From Blepharisma stoltei (Eukaryota; Ciliophora; Heterotrichea; Heterotrichida; Blepharismidae), in NCBI GenBank assembly GCA_914767885.1, contig CAJZBQ010000062.1, forward strand, positions 310,001 to 374,000: a DNA stretch of 64,000 nt, given 5' to 3'. Numbering within the stretch: the stretch's first letter is position 1; the number at the start of each line of letters is the position of its first letter. The notes beneath the pieces were generated by a model, which had not been told where the DNA came from, did no database searches, and saw only the letters and a list, made by a program, of their open reading frames with translations. The translations under genes were made by a program, and so were the position numbers. Below are positions 9,754-23,000 of this stretch, one piece after another.

Positions 9754-12700
9754 ATGATAAGGACTTTCCTGAGAAGATTATTTTCAGAGCGGTGCATAAT
9801 CATTCATCCTGTTTCGCAACATCAGTAGCATTTATTTAGCCGTGGAGTAAAAGGTGAAATCGCTATGGCCGAGGAAGCAATTGGTCTTGCAAAGTCTCTT
9901 GGATGAAGCGTAGAAAGAGGCCCAAAAGCGCTCAACGAAGAAGTCCTATATCCTGACGCAATTAATTTAACAGCTGAAGAAGTGGACGAAAATTCCCATG
10001 GCAGAAAGCTGAAATCCCGCAATAACTCTTATTCTACACACACAATTGAAGGAGAAAAGCTACACAACTGAGATGATGTCGAAATTGCAGGCACAGGGAT
10101 GAAAGGATACTACGTAAATGGTAGTTTTTATTGAGACCCAACTGAAGAGCACACAACGGATGAAGAAGACTTTGTAGGGGACGAGTGAAAAGACGCGATA
10201 ACTAGACATGAAATCGCTTCAACTTCTCTAGTCAGAGTAAGAAAGCCTAATAGTGGGGTGAGGTTAATTAAAGTACACTGTACTTTTTTAAACCCCTCCG
10301 AAAACCTACAAAAATGACTGTGTAGTTTAAAAATGGTCGTTTAGTGTGAAAAAAGTACAAACGGTACTTTTCGATTTTTTAAAGACAGGGGGGTAAAAAA
10401 AGTAAACGGTGAAAAAAAAACAGCCAAAGCAGAGGAAAAAAGTACATATAAAAATCAATATTCTATCAAGACTAAGTAAATTTAAGCAAAGAAAGGCCAA
10501 GGTTAAATTGCATAATAAACAGCTTGTATTGCATTATAATAAATAATAAATAATAAACAATATTGCTGGAAAGAATGCAAGAGCTGCATGATAAACAATA
10601 AAAAATATTTGGCTCTCAAAATAAGAGGAAAAAAGTACGCTGCAAAATATAAAATGATTAAAGTGACGTAGAATAATCTAATATAAAAGACTAATAATAA
10701 ACACAGGAAATTCCCTTAGAAAATTTCAACTTAATTTGTTAAATAAAAGACCAAAAGTTACAAAGAAATATAAGAAAAGTGATTATGGAGAAAATTATTA
10801 AAAATGGATGAAAAAAGTACATGTTTTGTTCATATGTGCAAAAAGAGTGAAAAAAGTACTCATAAAATTTTTAACAGTGCAAATTTTGAATGAAAAAAGT
10901 ACAAAGGAAAAAAAAACAGAGGGAAAAAGTACATTGACTTTTTATATGAAAATACTAATTTTTTAAATATGTTTACCTTAAAAATGAGAAGAACGCATCA
11001 ATTTAATTTTGCTGCATATATATTAATTCTCACTCCACCCCCTTTAAATTGGAACAAAAAATTTTGTTCCAATTTAAAGGGGGTTTAATTTTGTTTTTAG
11101 AAAAAAATATCACTTAACTTAACTTAAACAGATGGGCTCGTGCCCCTAATTTTAACGCAATCAGCGAGGATCCCTTATGGGATTCATCCGCTTTGCGACA
11201 TCACTCCCACATAAAGCGGGAGTACTGATGCTCCTCCTTGTCTCTTATAAAAGACTCCAGTGTTGAGTGGGCAGACTACGGGTTTGGAGGCTGAGGCGGC
11301 ATTCCGAAATTCCAAAAAATGGAATTTCTGGTAGCCTGTCGGCAAAAGGATAAAGACCAAATCCTGGGAAGTAACGTCCAGTTTCACGCTAGGTAGTTGC
11401 CCGATTGGTCTAGGTATTACCTGTAGACTCTGCTGGGCTTACCCTTTCCAAATCTGAACCCTCCTTACCTTCGAGGTAAAAATCAGTCTCGAATTTGGAC
11501 TTTGGGCTAGGTTCTGCGCTCCTGCAGAATTAGTTGCCTAGCATTGCTGTCCATTTCAAGGCTAGAAAAAACCTTGCCGGATATAATTAAAATATGAGTC
11601 GGAGGCTGTATGGCCGTGAGGCCATACCTAGACGAAGACGCCATATTTTAATTATCTAGAAAAAAAAAATCAATATAAAAATTTAAAAAAAAAAAATTTC
11701 ATCGAATAGATTAATAAATTTGTTTAATAAAATGCTATTTACTCTTTATCCTTTAAAACAAAGCAATATATAACTAAATTTACATTATTAGTTAATACGC
11801 CACTATTAATTGGTATCAAAATTATTTACATAAAAATTATTATTTTTATTAATAAAAAAAAAAATTAAAAAAACACAAATTTTAGAAAATTTATCGATCA
11901 AAATGCTAATTTTGTTTAAATAAGATGCTATTTATACTCTATTCTTTTAAAAAAAGCAAGAAATAAGTAAATTTTTTTAATTTTATAAAGAATTCCTATT
12001 GATTTTATATCAAAACTATTTTAAATAAAAAATATCATTTTTATCAAAAAAAAAATAATTTTTTTTTTTTTAAAATTTAGCAATTAAGGATAATAAATTT
12101 ATTTAAATAAGATGCTCTTTATACTCTCTTCTTTAAACAAGAGCAAGATATTACTAAAATTTTTAATTTTAGTTAAGAAGAAGCATTTAACTTATATCAA
12201 AATTTTTTTAGATAAAAATTATATATAATTTTTTATTATAAAATTAAATTTTGTTCGGGGGTTAATTTACCAAAAAAGTGAAAATTTTACCTATATTTGT
12301 TCCAATTTAAAGGGGGTGGAGTGAGAATTAATATATGCAGCAAAATTAAATTGATGCGTTCTTCTCATTTTTAAGGTAAACATATTTAAAAAATTAGTAT
12401 TTTCATATAAAAAGTCAATGTACTTTTTCCCTCTGTTTTTTTTTTCCCTTTGTACTTTTTTCATTCAAAATTTGCACTGTTAAAAATTTTATGAGTACTT
12501 TTTTCACTCTTTTTGCACATATGAACAAAACATGTACTTTTTTCATCCATTTTTAATAATTTTCTCCATAATCACTTTTCTTATATTTCTTTGTAACTTT
12601 TGGTCTTTTATTTAACAAATTAAGTTGAAATTTCTAAGGGAATTTCCTGTGTTTATTATTAGTCTTTTATATTAGATTATTCTACGTCACTTTAATCATT

Positions 12701-14396
12701 TTATATTTTGCAGCGTACTTTTTTCCTCTTATTTTGAGAGCCAAATATTTTTTATTGTTTATCATGCAGCTCTTGCATTCTTTCCAGCAATATTGTTTAT
12801 TATTTATTATTTATTATAATGCAATACAAGCTGTTTATTATGCAATTTAACCTTGGCCTTTCTTTGCTTAAATTTACTTAGTCTTGATAGAATATTGATT
12901 TTTATATGTACTTTTTTCCTCTGCTTTGGCTGTTTTTTTTTCACCGTTTACTTTTTTTACCCCCCTGTCTTTAAAAAATCGAAAAGTACCGTTTGTACTT
13001 TTTTCACACTAAACGACCATTTTTAAACTACACAGTCATTTTTGTAGGTTTTCGGAGGGGGTTTAAAAAAGTACAGTGTACTTTAATTAACCTCACCCCT
13101 AATAGTGCTTTGTTTTTTGGGACAGGAAAGGTGCGTGAAATTGGGCAGGTAATTGCAGAAAGAGGAGCTTCAGCAGTTTTTATTAACACGACACTAAGTC
13201 CTCTTCAGCATAGGAATCTTGATAAGTAAGCATTATATAGCAAGTGGAACCAGATATTAAAAGAAAATGATCCCGAAAAGAAAGTTATGATTGTAGATAG
13301 GATGTCAATTATTTTAAGGATTTTTGCAGAGAGGGCCAGGACTAAAATTGCAAAATTGCAGCTGGAGATGGCTTGGCTTAAATATGTGAAAACTAGACTG
13401 GTGAGAGGAGAAGGCAACACGATTTCAGGGCTTTTGTCAGCTTTTCAAGGGAAGTTTGGAACGTAATTTTAAAATAGAGGAGGGCTGCAAGAAATGGAAA
13501 TTGTGAGTGCGAGAGGAAGAGGTGGCACAGGAAAAATGGGCGGTGAAGGAGAAAAACAGCTGGAAATGGAAAAGAGGCAAATTAATGACCGTGAAGCGAA
13601 ATTGAGAGCTGAAATTGATAGAGCACAAGATTTATTGGTAAAGAAAGGAAAGGAAGGGATTTTGAAAAACTATCCTACATTTGCTATAATTGGCTACACA
13701 AATGCTGGGAAAACAGCACTTATGAATTTTTTGACAGGAGAAAATCTAATCAGTGAAGATTTATTGTTCCAAACTCTTAACACAACTGCTAGAAAGTTAT
13801 CTTTGCCAAGTGGACAGTCAGCAGTCCTGCTAGACACTGTTGGTTTCATAACGGATCTTCCCCATGACTTAGTTGAAGCATTTAAATCTACTCTAGAAGG
13901 AGTTCAAACAGCTGATGTTGTCCTTCATATCAGAGATATATCCCATCCATTTACAGAGCTGCAAAAAAAAGCTGTCTTCAAAGTCCTTAGTGACATAAAT
14001 TACCCCCCTGAAAAGTTTTTTAAGCGATATATTGAGGTTTGGAATAAGGTAGATTTAATTGAAAAAGATATTAAAATAGAAGAAATTGATGAATCTCCAT
14101 ATCCAATTGTTGCTATTAGTGCAAAGTACGGAATAAATATTGATAAATTGTTAGAAGCTTGTGACGAAATAGGGATGAAAGTAATGGGAAGAAAGAAAAT
14201 GACTTTGGCATTTCCAATCGAGGAGTTTTCTATGAGGATGGGATGGATTTCAGAGCAGCTCCACATCGCCATGCCGACTTATGAAGTAGAGGAAAAAAGA
14301 GGAAAAACTATTGCAAAAGTTGCAGTGTGCATGGACGATACTACTCACCAAAGATACATAGCTAATTTTGAGCACTATGAAAAAAAGAGAAGATAA
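9754..14396 (+). CDS. HflX/GTPBP6-family GTPase, split by a 2.8-kb TIR element
   Basis: Three 15-nt introns (9825-9839, 13226-13240, 13463-13477) and the element at 10256-13098 (with one 9-bp duplication) are removed to give 581 codons in one frame. The N-terminal half carries the HflX N-domain, including LFFGTGKV and TTLSPLQHRNLD, which restart directly after the insertion. Then come the glycine-rich RGRGGTGKMGGEGEKQLE segment, a coiled coil and the G domain: GYTNAGKT (P-loop), DTVGF (G3) and NKVD (G4). Bacterial and organellar HflX proteins bind and split ribosomes. The start MIRTFLRRLFSERC is basic and amphipathic, so mitochondrial targeting is likely (inference). Two in-frame TGA codons near 9905 and 10070 encode Trp. 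Confidence 0.92.
9825..9839 (+). other. 15-nt intron
   Basis: GTAGCATTTATTTAG; removal joins Gln-His-His-Arg-Gly-Val and removes two stops. Two further 15-nt introns of this gene are GTAAGCATTATATAG at 13226-13240 and GTAATTTTAAAATAG at 13463-13477. Confidence 0.9.
10256..13098. mobile_element. Mutator-like TIR element (2,843 bp) in HflX gene
   Basis: Two near-identical inverted arms of about 802 bp (10256-11057 and 12297-13098) end in GGGTGAGGTTAATTAAAG. They are flanked by a perfect 9-bp duplication, CTAATAGTG (10247-10255 and 13099-13107). Long TIRs with 9-bp duplications are the signature of Mutator-like elements (family knowledge). The arms hold many copies of GAAAAAAGTAC. The core carries a short hairpin with CCCCTTTAAATTGGAAC ends (11038-11083), a GC-rich retroposon copy (about 11114-11656) and AT-rich filler. 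I find no transposase frame. Excision with one duplication copy restores HflX exactly. Confidence 0.9.
11114..11656 (+). mobile_element. Retroposon-like element I inside the Mutator-like element
   Basis: GC-rich block ending in a 3' hairpin whose arms read ATAATTAAAATATG and CATATTTTAATTAT, followed by an A-rich flank. Imperfect direct repeats around TAGAAAAAAATATCA (about 11098-11112) and TAGAAAAAAAAAATCA (about 11657-11672) are the probable target duplication. The 3' two thirds match element H (19955-20291), and a shorter piece matches element G. Confidence 0.65.
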
Positions 14397-14426
14397 TTAT
14401 TTTAAATATTGGCTAACCAATAATAT

Positions 14427-16070
14427 TTACAAGCCGCGTGTTGCTCCTAAAATCAGCATTGCAGCCTTTCTGGCAGGAGGTTCTGATTTTCTTTTTTCGA
14501 CTAATAATGTGTGTGATAGAAACTTTATTTTGCTTGCTGCCCTTAGGTTATTTTCTCTGATTTTTCTTTGGTCTTCTTCGATTTCTCATGATCTAATTAG
14601 ATCGTTTGCAGAGCTATGGTCAGTTTCTAATGAATAAAGCTGATTAGGGCTGAACTTATTTAATGCCATTCCTCCAAAATACAAAATTCGTGTTCCTATC
14701 GTAGAAGCTGAGGCTCCCCATCTTGGGGACGGCGCATAGCCATACGGTTTTAACGTTTCTCACCTGCAGTTTGCAATATTTAATGCACAAATTTCATTGA
14801 CTTCTCCTCCACAGCCATTTTTGAAGAGTGCATCATTTCTGCCTCCTATTATATACAAATAGTTTCCACATAGCACTGTGCAATGGCCACATCTTGGAAT
14901 TGGCAAATTTCCTGATGGCTCTAGCTTGGTTCATTTTAAAGTGTTTAAAAAATCTCGACTGTATTTTAAAGGTTGGAGTATATATAAATCATTACATACA
15001 ATACCACTCTTATTCATTCCTCCAAAAAGGTATATTCCGCAATTCTTTTTGGAAAAGACCTCGTCGTGAATGCTGGGTAAATTAAAAATATCGTTTGAGT
15101 ACTGCCTTAAAACTGCAGGGTGATATACAGAAGTTAAGGTAAAAGAATGTCTCAGTCCAGGCTTTTCTGATGCTTTGTCAAGCTTTATTGAAAATCATTG
15201 CATAGATTCGAGATTCAGCCCATGGAGGTCTGCTAAGGTTTTGCCATTGCTATCAATCCCACCATACATAATCATAGTGTTTCCTATTAGAGCTGCTCCA
15301 TGGTTTCTTCTTGAATCAGGAAGTCTGCCTAAAGGCTTGTAACTTCTTCATTCAGAATTTACTGTATCGAACATATAAACCAGAGGAAAGCATCCTCTGA
15401 TATGAAGAGTTGAATTAAAGCCGCCTCCGCCTCCATAAACGACCAAAGAGTTTCTAAATCCAACTGCAGTATGTCCAACTCTCGGATCTGGGATTTCTTG
15501 CGCAGTATCTTGATTTCTGTGATTAACGCCTTCTCAATGCCCATTCCGATAGTTAAGCATTTTAATATCATTCAGCCTTTCTCCAGACTGCCCTCCGAAT
15601 AAATATAAGTTATTATTCACCATCGTTAATGTGCTTCCTACCCTTGCGTCTGGGATAAACCCTTCTGTTATCCTTTTTTCTCAAAATACATTTATTGCTT
15701 TAACTCGCTGCACCTTATGAGTTAGATCGACAAATTCGGAATTTTCATCAGAACAATATCGTTTTATTAGTTCATCTACAAAACTGTTATTTGGTTCTTG
15801 TATAAAGGATGATGAGATAACTTGGGATTCAGATTTTTTATGTGTAGGGGGATTTTTTGAAGCTTTTCCAGTAGGAGTTGTGACTGAAGAATTTGCTTTA
15901 AGATGAATATTTGTTGCAGATATGTGGACTCGTTTTCGGAGCCTAGGAATTTGGTCGATACTTTTTAAAATTGGATGAGTTTGATCAGGAAATTGTTTAT
16001 CTGTTGGTGATGGGCTGATATTCATTTTTTTAATTATTTTATTTGGAGTAGATTCAAAATTTTGCGTCAT
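14427..16070 (-). CDS. Kelch-repeat protein (547 aa)
   Basis: Uninterrupted frame from the ATG at 16070, with several TGA=Trp codons. The N-terminal 130 residues are basic and Ser/Thr-rich. The remainder is a kelch propeller: repeats with paired Gly (YLFGGQSG, VVYGGGGG, MIMYGGIDS, YIIGGRND, ILYFGGMA) and spaced Trp or Arg residues (DARVGS, DPRVGHT, SRRNHG, IPRCGH, SPRWGA). At least five or six blades are visible. A charged helical tail follows. Kelch propellers bind partner proteins; no catalytic domain is seen. It is convergent with HflX (31 bp) and divergent from the CBM20 gene. Confidence 0.88.
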
Positions 16071-16401
16071 ATATTATTATAAATTATAGACAAGAGATTT
16101 TAAGCTATATATACAAGTGAAAAGCTAATAATTTTATATTGTCTTCATTTTTAAACCATATTACCTTTAATTCTATATATTCTGGCGATTTAAAGACTGT
16201 TTTTAACTTATCGTTCTTAAAATTGGAACAAAATATCTCTTTTTTTTGTACTTTAGCCCCCCTTTAGATTGGAACAGATTTTTGTTCAAGTTTAAAGGGG
16301 GTGATTAAGGCTCTCTGAACAGAAAATATTTCACTTCTTTTTTTGAAAATAATTAGTATTATCCACAATTATATTTGGTTTTAAAATAAATCAAAAATAA
16401 A
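16071..16401. promoter_or_regulatory. Shared upstream region with a 50-bp hairpin insert
   Basis: AT-rich spacer between divergent start codons, presumed to hold both promoters. At 16255-16306 lies a TA-flanked inverted repeat, CCCCCTTTAGATTGGAAC...GTTCAAGTTTAAAGGGGG. It has the same end sequence as the hairpin at 11038-11083 and as the outer ends of the IES at 28264-29099. It is probably a minimal IES or MITE. Confidence 0.55.
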
Positions 16402-17046
16402 ATGGAATCGGTAAACAAGCCTGACCAACAAAAAAAGAGCCAAAATAACTCTGCGCAAAATAAGAATAAGCGAAAAAAGAATCATAAACCTCAAGAAAAT
16501 TCCCTAGATCCTAAAGTGACAGACATAGGCAAAGAGAATGAAAGCACAATTTCTCAGCCTGATCTGACGGGGAAAAATAAATATCAGTATTTATCTCCAG
16601 AAGAAGCCAAAGTCACTAATATTGGGAAAGGAATGAAAAATATTATAAAAAACTCTGACCAAATATGCTTTAAATTAATAGTAAAACCTATAGAAAACCC
16701 AAAATTTATCGAGGAAAATGACCTTGGAGAAGCTTATTTAGTAAATTTTAAAATCCATTATAAAACGAAATTCGGTGAAAGAATTGGCCTTGTCGGGAAT
16801 CAAGAATTTTTAGGAAATTGGAATCCTATGAAAGCTTGGCAAATGGAGTGAAACCAAGGAAATGTCTGGAATTTAACGATCCCGATCAATAAAAATAAAA
16901 TAGACGATATAGAATATAAATACATCTGTCGTCAGCAAACCTCGATCAGATGGGAGGAGGGGACAAATCACAAAATAAATACAAAGCTAATCAATTCTGA
17001 ATGTAAAAGAGCAGTATGCATAGAGAACACATGGGGTAATATATAA
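16402..17046 (+). CDS. CBM20 starch-binding domain protein (214 aa)
   Basis: One TGA (near 16848) is read as Trp, extending the frame to a TAA at 17044-17046. Residues 1-85 are Lys/Asn/Gln-rich and probably disordered. From about residue 110 the sequence has CBM20 features: FKIHYKTKFGERIGLVGN, FLGNWNP, the Trp pair after MKAW, then VWNLTIPI and EYKYI, with a Trp in the expected late position (IRWEEG). CBM20 binds glycogen or starch chains. No phosphatase or amylase domain is attached, so a glycogen-binding adaptor is more likely than an enzyme. Confidence 0.8.
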
Positions 17047-17065
17047 TATTTTTATGGTTTACTAA

Positions 17066-20000
17066 TTATTTAAAATGCTCTAAGATATCTCTCAATTTCA
17101 TGTCAAGCTTTCTGATAAGGTCTTTATCTGGAAACGGAATCAAAAAGCTGTCCTTACCTTTAGTTTTCTTCCTTTGGCTTGGCGAGGTATGGAGAACCAA
17201 TCCTTCATCTATTTTTTGAAGGTGTTGGACTGTGTTAATGTCAACAATTCATAAGATTTTTCTGTTTCTAATATCAATTAATACGAGAGTCATGATATAG
17301 ATCACAAAAAGCATATCTTGGCCTCTTATGTCTCTGCTTGCTACCTGATATACAAATTTTTCATTTATAAAAATTCCTTTTTTAAGCTGGTTCATCAAGT
17401 GAACTACTTGGGAGTCATATTCATTATAAGGTTTGATCATAAAGGTGTGGCCATAAAATGGTCTTGGGGCTCTCACTCTCTGAAGTTTGCTTGCAGAGGA
17501 GAAGGGGGCGGCAGTATTTTTTATCCCTTCAGCTGCATTACTTGTGGCATCAAGAATGCCAGCTACAGGCTTCACTATAATTCCTGATATACCTCTAAAC
17601 CCACCTCTAAGTATGCCTTTTGCTTTCGATTTCTTATAAGCCACTATTGGATCAATAACAATTCCAGTAATTGCATAGCTCGCGTTTTTGAACAATGTTT
17701 TAAAGCCTAGGCCAATGCCATCAATAATATTCTGTGGTCGGTTTTTCGCTTTTTCTCTTTGTCTTTCTAAAATATATTCTTTGGATTGTGTAATTGAAGT
17801 CAAGCCAGTTGCAATTCCATTAGCCAGCTTCGACACTGTTCCAAAGGTTCCTTGGACAGTATTAGTAACCAATGATCCTGCTCCCTTTAGTAATCCTTTT
17901 CCAAAACTCATAGGGCTGTTTATTAAACCCTGGGCAGGCTCATAAAAAAAATCGACAAAGCCTGTTCCAAGATTATTTAAAAGTCCTATAGGATTTCCAA
18001 GTATTTCTGCATGTCCTATCAATGACAGCAGCTGACTTACAATTTGTGACTTATAATTCATCATCAAGGCAGACACAATTTGAGCTTGAGTCCCAAAACA
18101 GTCGTCCATTTCTACTGCCCTTAATTTGACAGGGGCTGAATCAATAGCAATAATTGCCATCCCAAAAGCCTTTGCTAATGTATTAAAAGGGTCTGACTTT
18201 TCTTTAGTCTCCTTTAAAGGGACAAAAGTTATGATAATTTTGATAGGACAGAGCTTTAATTTTTCAAAATAAAACCTCTTGTTCTGGGCAACTTGCTCCT
18301 GAGCTGTCCATGTCGGACTTGCATGTTTCGCAAAAATGACTTGGGCATCATCAACAACAGATTCTTGCAATATAGCTCTTCCTATAAATTCCATAATAAT
18401 TTTGAAAATTGAACTTTCAAGATTTAAGGTAAGAGACTGCAAAGAAAACTCACAAAATTCAAAATGCATGCAGTTGGGGTCAAAATATAGAATTATTTTT
18501 GTGTGAAAAACACTGAGCTCTGGCAGACTTGGGCATAATAATACTGGAAACACCGCATTTGAGTTGTATTGGTTATCAATTTGAAACTTCTCAATTAGCA
18601 TGTCAGCTTTAAGCTGCCTTTTTGTCATTTGGGTCAAAATTGAGATACCTTGGACAGAAATATACATTATTTCTGCAGCTTTGTCATTATTATGCTCTAT
18701 CAGTGAAATCCCGAATGAAGGGATGCTGATATTAGTTTGGGAATATATAATTTCATGCGCATTTTTCACTTTCACTTTTGGGGTGTCTTCTAGCTTCAAA
18801 ATCTTGGTGCCGCCTTCACTTACAATAGCTCCAAACACAAAATGCCCCAGCTCTTCAGTCTTTTTGATTTTTATAGAATTGTGCAGGCCTATCTTGTCTA
18901 AATTATATTTGCAAGAATACCCAGAATGAACTATAAGTTCATTTAGAGAGCCATAATATATTTCTACAACAACTTCATGCTCGTCCATAGGCCTGGTTCA
19001 CCCAAATAAGCAGTATTCTTTATTCCCAATTCACCTAGTTTCTGCAGGATTGTCTTTCTGGTAAACAGCTACCGAAAATGCACTTGTATTATTCTCAATT
19101 TTATAGGAGTAGGCTTCAATGGTTTCTTCTCTGAACACAACATAAGCCGTGCAATCCTGCAGCTGGACTTCTACGTTTATTATTTTAAAATCACTTAGGC
19201 CTCCTAAATCTTTGCATTGGACAATGAAATTTCCTATACTCGAAATTGTAAAAGGCCCAGTTCAGCCCCAATGCCCCCCTCCGATTTTTATATTTAAAAA
19301 ATGCTCTGCACGGGAATCTGGCCAATGAAAAGGTTCTTTTGATTGCCTTGCAAGGATCATTTCTTGAGAAGAGCTTTTAAACTGCCTTATAAGTAGATCC
19401 TCGTTTAATGTGTTTTCTAGCAAAAACCTTGGAGAAACAGTGACAATTTTGGTAAAAATATACTCGTTTTTAATGATTTGTGCAAGATAAACGCTGTAAA
19501 CGAACTGATATTTCATCATAATTTCTTCATCATTGCATTCTGCATCAAATTCAACGATGTTTTTGGCACCAACTGCAGTAATTTTGAATAAGTTAGATCT
19601 ATGATGGCCCATTCCGATTGCGATTTTCTTTGTTTTTTCACAGGGGATCACACAGTCTACCAAGCTTTGTCCTGGAACAACCCTACTGGTCCCTTTTTTC
19701 TTAAAGTAAAAAGAAATTGGTATTGAGGTATTGTTGATAATTGTTACAATCGGATAAAATGTAATGATGTGGGACCCTTCTGTTTTGTAATTAATGCTGA
19801 TATTTACTGATCTTCGTTCTTTGTCATACATTTTGAGATATTTTGGAGGCCTTGCATCTTTTTCTGAAATTAGCAATATTTTAGGACAGAAATTAAAATT
19901 CCTCATAGAAACCTGAGCAGTTACATTTGACTTTCTACTTGTTTTATGCTCTTCATAATTAAAATATGGCGTCTTCGTCTAGGTATAGCCTCACGGCCAT

Positions 20001-23000
20001 ACATCCTCGACACATATTTTAATTATATCCGGCAAGGTTTTTCTAGCCTTGAAATGGACAGCAATGCTATGGTAATCAATTCTGCAGGAGGTAGAGCCTA
20101 GCCCGAGTCCAAATTTGAGACTGGTTTTTACCTCGAAGGAAAGGAGGATTCAGATTTGGAAAGGGCAAGCCCAGCAAGGTCTACAGGTAATACCTAGACC
20201 AATCGGGCAACTGCCTACGTGAAACTGGGCGTTACGTCCTAGGATCTGGGCTTCACCCTTTTACCCAGAAATTCCATTTTTTGGAATTTCCCTTGAAATA
20301 TCGCTATTTCATGCATCTCTGCGCTTGGACCATACAACAGCTTCATTTTTATTTCATATGGCATCTGATTTCTATACAAAATCGGTGGCTTTATATAGAT
20401 GGTTTTCTTATGTAAATTCTGCGGATCTTTAACCATATGTAAAGCAATATAAAAATCCCCAATTTTGATTTCTGTAGAATGGCCGCTTTTCTGAAATGTA
20501 AACTCCTGAAGATGAATCATAGTCCAGTCCTCACTATTTATATGTGTTGGCATGAATCCGATCAGATGTTTCACATAATCAACAGGCACTGAGCATTTCC
20601 CTCTTGACTCGCACATCATTTCTTCGGACTCCAAATACCTGCTGAATTTTATTTTAAAATCATAATTGGTTTCATTTATAATCAAAATTGAGCTTCTTAC
20701 CTTCAAAATCTTCCTGGTATCTAAAAGTTCGATTTCTAAGATTATTGGAAACTCTTCTCCGTATCCTGCAATTTCGACAGCTAGTGATTGTACTTTGTTG
20801 ATAGGGATGTTATTGATAGGAGGAAAAGGCATGTCAAATTTGAAAAGGCAGAGGGTCAAAAACTCTTGAGACATGTCAATGTTTCTCATTTCTGTTGTGT
20901 CAACCTCATAGTCAACAGTTTGACCTGGCTGGACTTCGATGGATTTAGCAGGCTTTTTGCCGCTTCTTTTGGTTTTTCAGACTTCCATTCTGCAGCCTGT
21001 GTAATTTACAATGCAAAGAGGCGAGACTACTTCTTTGTTGTCAATGATATGAGAAGATTGGGAAGATTTGTTTCAGGAGTCTATTATTTGATAGGTGTGC
21101 TTAATCATGATTTCTGTGATGTTTATATTGAGCGGCATTTGGCGATCAACCATTATTATAATTTGAGTTTTAGGGTTTCCATTGGGCCAGCTGACCATCT
21201 CAAAAGTGGTCGTAAATAGCTCAATCAACGGCTCCCAGGTGTCAATTAGTGGGTTATAATAATTTGATCTCAAAGTCAATGATGTTGCTGCATTCCAATT
21301 AGAAGAGTTCTGTGCCATTTTGACAGTAAACTCATAAATGTTTAAATCAATAACAGGAGTATATGCCCCAAAAGCATCATTTACAATCATTACATAAACT
21401 CCTGATAGTGAATAAGTAGTTGTAGAAGAGCTTTCTGATTGTGAATTCCCAACTTCATTTTCCATATCCAGTGTATCGCTTCTCCTCATCATTTCTTTTT
21501 TTGGTTCTTCTACTTTATTTTCTATTTTTGCAAGAGCTTCAATAATATCTTTATCTCTTCCCAGCATATCATTTTGAAATTTTGTTATATAATTTATAAG
21601 ATTTATATCTTGATGAGAAACTATAAGAGTGATTTTTTCTATAATAAAATCAGTGATATTATTTGTAACGGTATTGTCTTCTCTTTGTGCTAAACTTTCG
21701 TAAATTACTTGAAAGGGCTCTAATATTCGTCTTTTTTGGATATTTTGGAAGGAGGTTTTTGACATCAATTCTTGGAAGTTGCAGGTGTATATTTCTAGCT
21801 CATGGGCAACAAATTTTATAGTACAGACTGGCCTTTCACCAGGGACGAAATCTGCTTCTTTTTCTTTCAAATAAACCACGTTAAAATTAGATTGACAAAC
21901 AAGAACTCTTGGAGAAACAAAAGAAGGTAAAATCATGATTGGCTGCCTTATACAGATATTTACTAGCATTTTGGGTGCTGGAAAATGAAATAAAGTATTT
22001 TTTGAAATTCTTTCTGCAACTGGCCTTTCTTTGTTCATATATTCAAGGGCTGCTTCTGTCTCTTTTTCATAATCTGGCAAGCCAAACATAAAGAAGTTCT
22101 GAATTTGAAGGATAACTGCATAATGCACATTAATCCTAAGCTGCAGCAATTCAATTATAATGTCTTTTGAGCTGTCTATGTTTATTTTAAGGTCGACTTT
22201 TAAAGTTGGAATTTTTATAGGTGTGGAATCATCAATTGACTCAGCAAGCGGAGCAAATAAAATATGCCGCAAATTTGAGTTTTCTTCGACAAGATCTTTG
22301 CAGTATCCAGGAATTCCGAAAATTTTTTTGGAAATTTGATTTTCAGAATACTCCTCAGATACCTTATCTTCACTTAGCAAGCCAAGTGTTTGATAGCTTA
22401 CAAAGGTTAAATCCATAGATCCGTCATTATATTTAAGTATATCCACTACTTGGTCTATGCAAAATATTTCTGCAATGTCTTGGCCATTATGATTAAGAAG
22501 TATAGAGAGCATCAGAATTTTCACTTTTATGATAAAAAACACCCCTCCACGATCAGATAAAGTGCTTACTCGAGGCAATTGGGAAAGTCGTTGTGCGTTG
22601 GGATCGTCATATGATAAATCTATATTGGTCAATTTAAGCAGCGTGCAAAAATCATTTTGGCAGAATATCAGTTTTATTTTTTCAGAATTCCCATTTATTG
22701 TATAGGCTTTATTGATATCAATATAATTTATACTCCATAATAGATCGCTATGCCCCATCAGAATACAAACCAAAAAAATATGGTCCAGGACATCTGCCTT
22801 ATACAGTCTAAGTCTGATTAGGCATCTTAAAACCATAAACGAAGATTTGTCAAATTCATTTTTACTTTCAAAAAAGTTGGTAAACACAAACTAATTCTGA
22901 AAATTAAAATGGATTTCCAATAATGATCTAAAATATTTCAGGGGCTATATTGTCTAGTTGATCATTAGTTAAAATAGGCATTCTAATGTCTAAGTTCATC

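Noticed and set aside
20788-21219. 143-aa plus-strand frame within the VPS13 region
   Set aside because: Antisense shadow of the VPS13 coding sequence, with no independent support.
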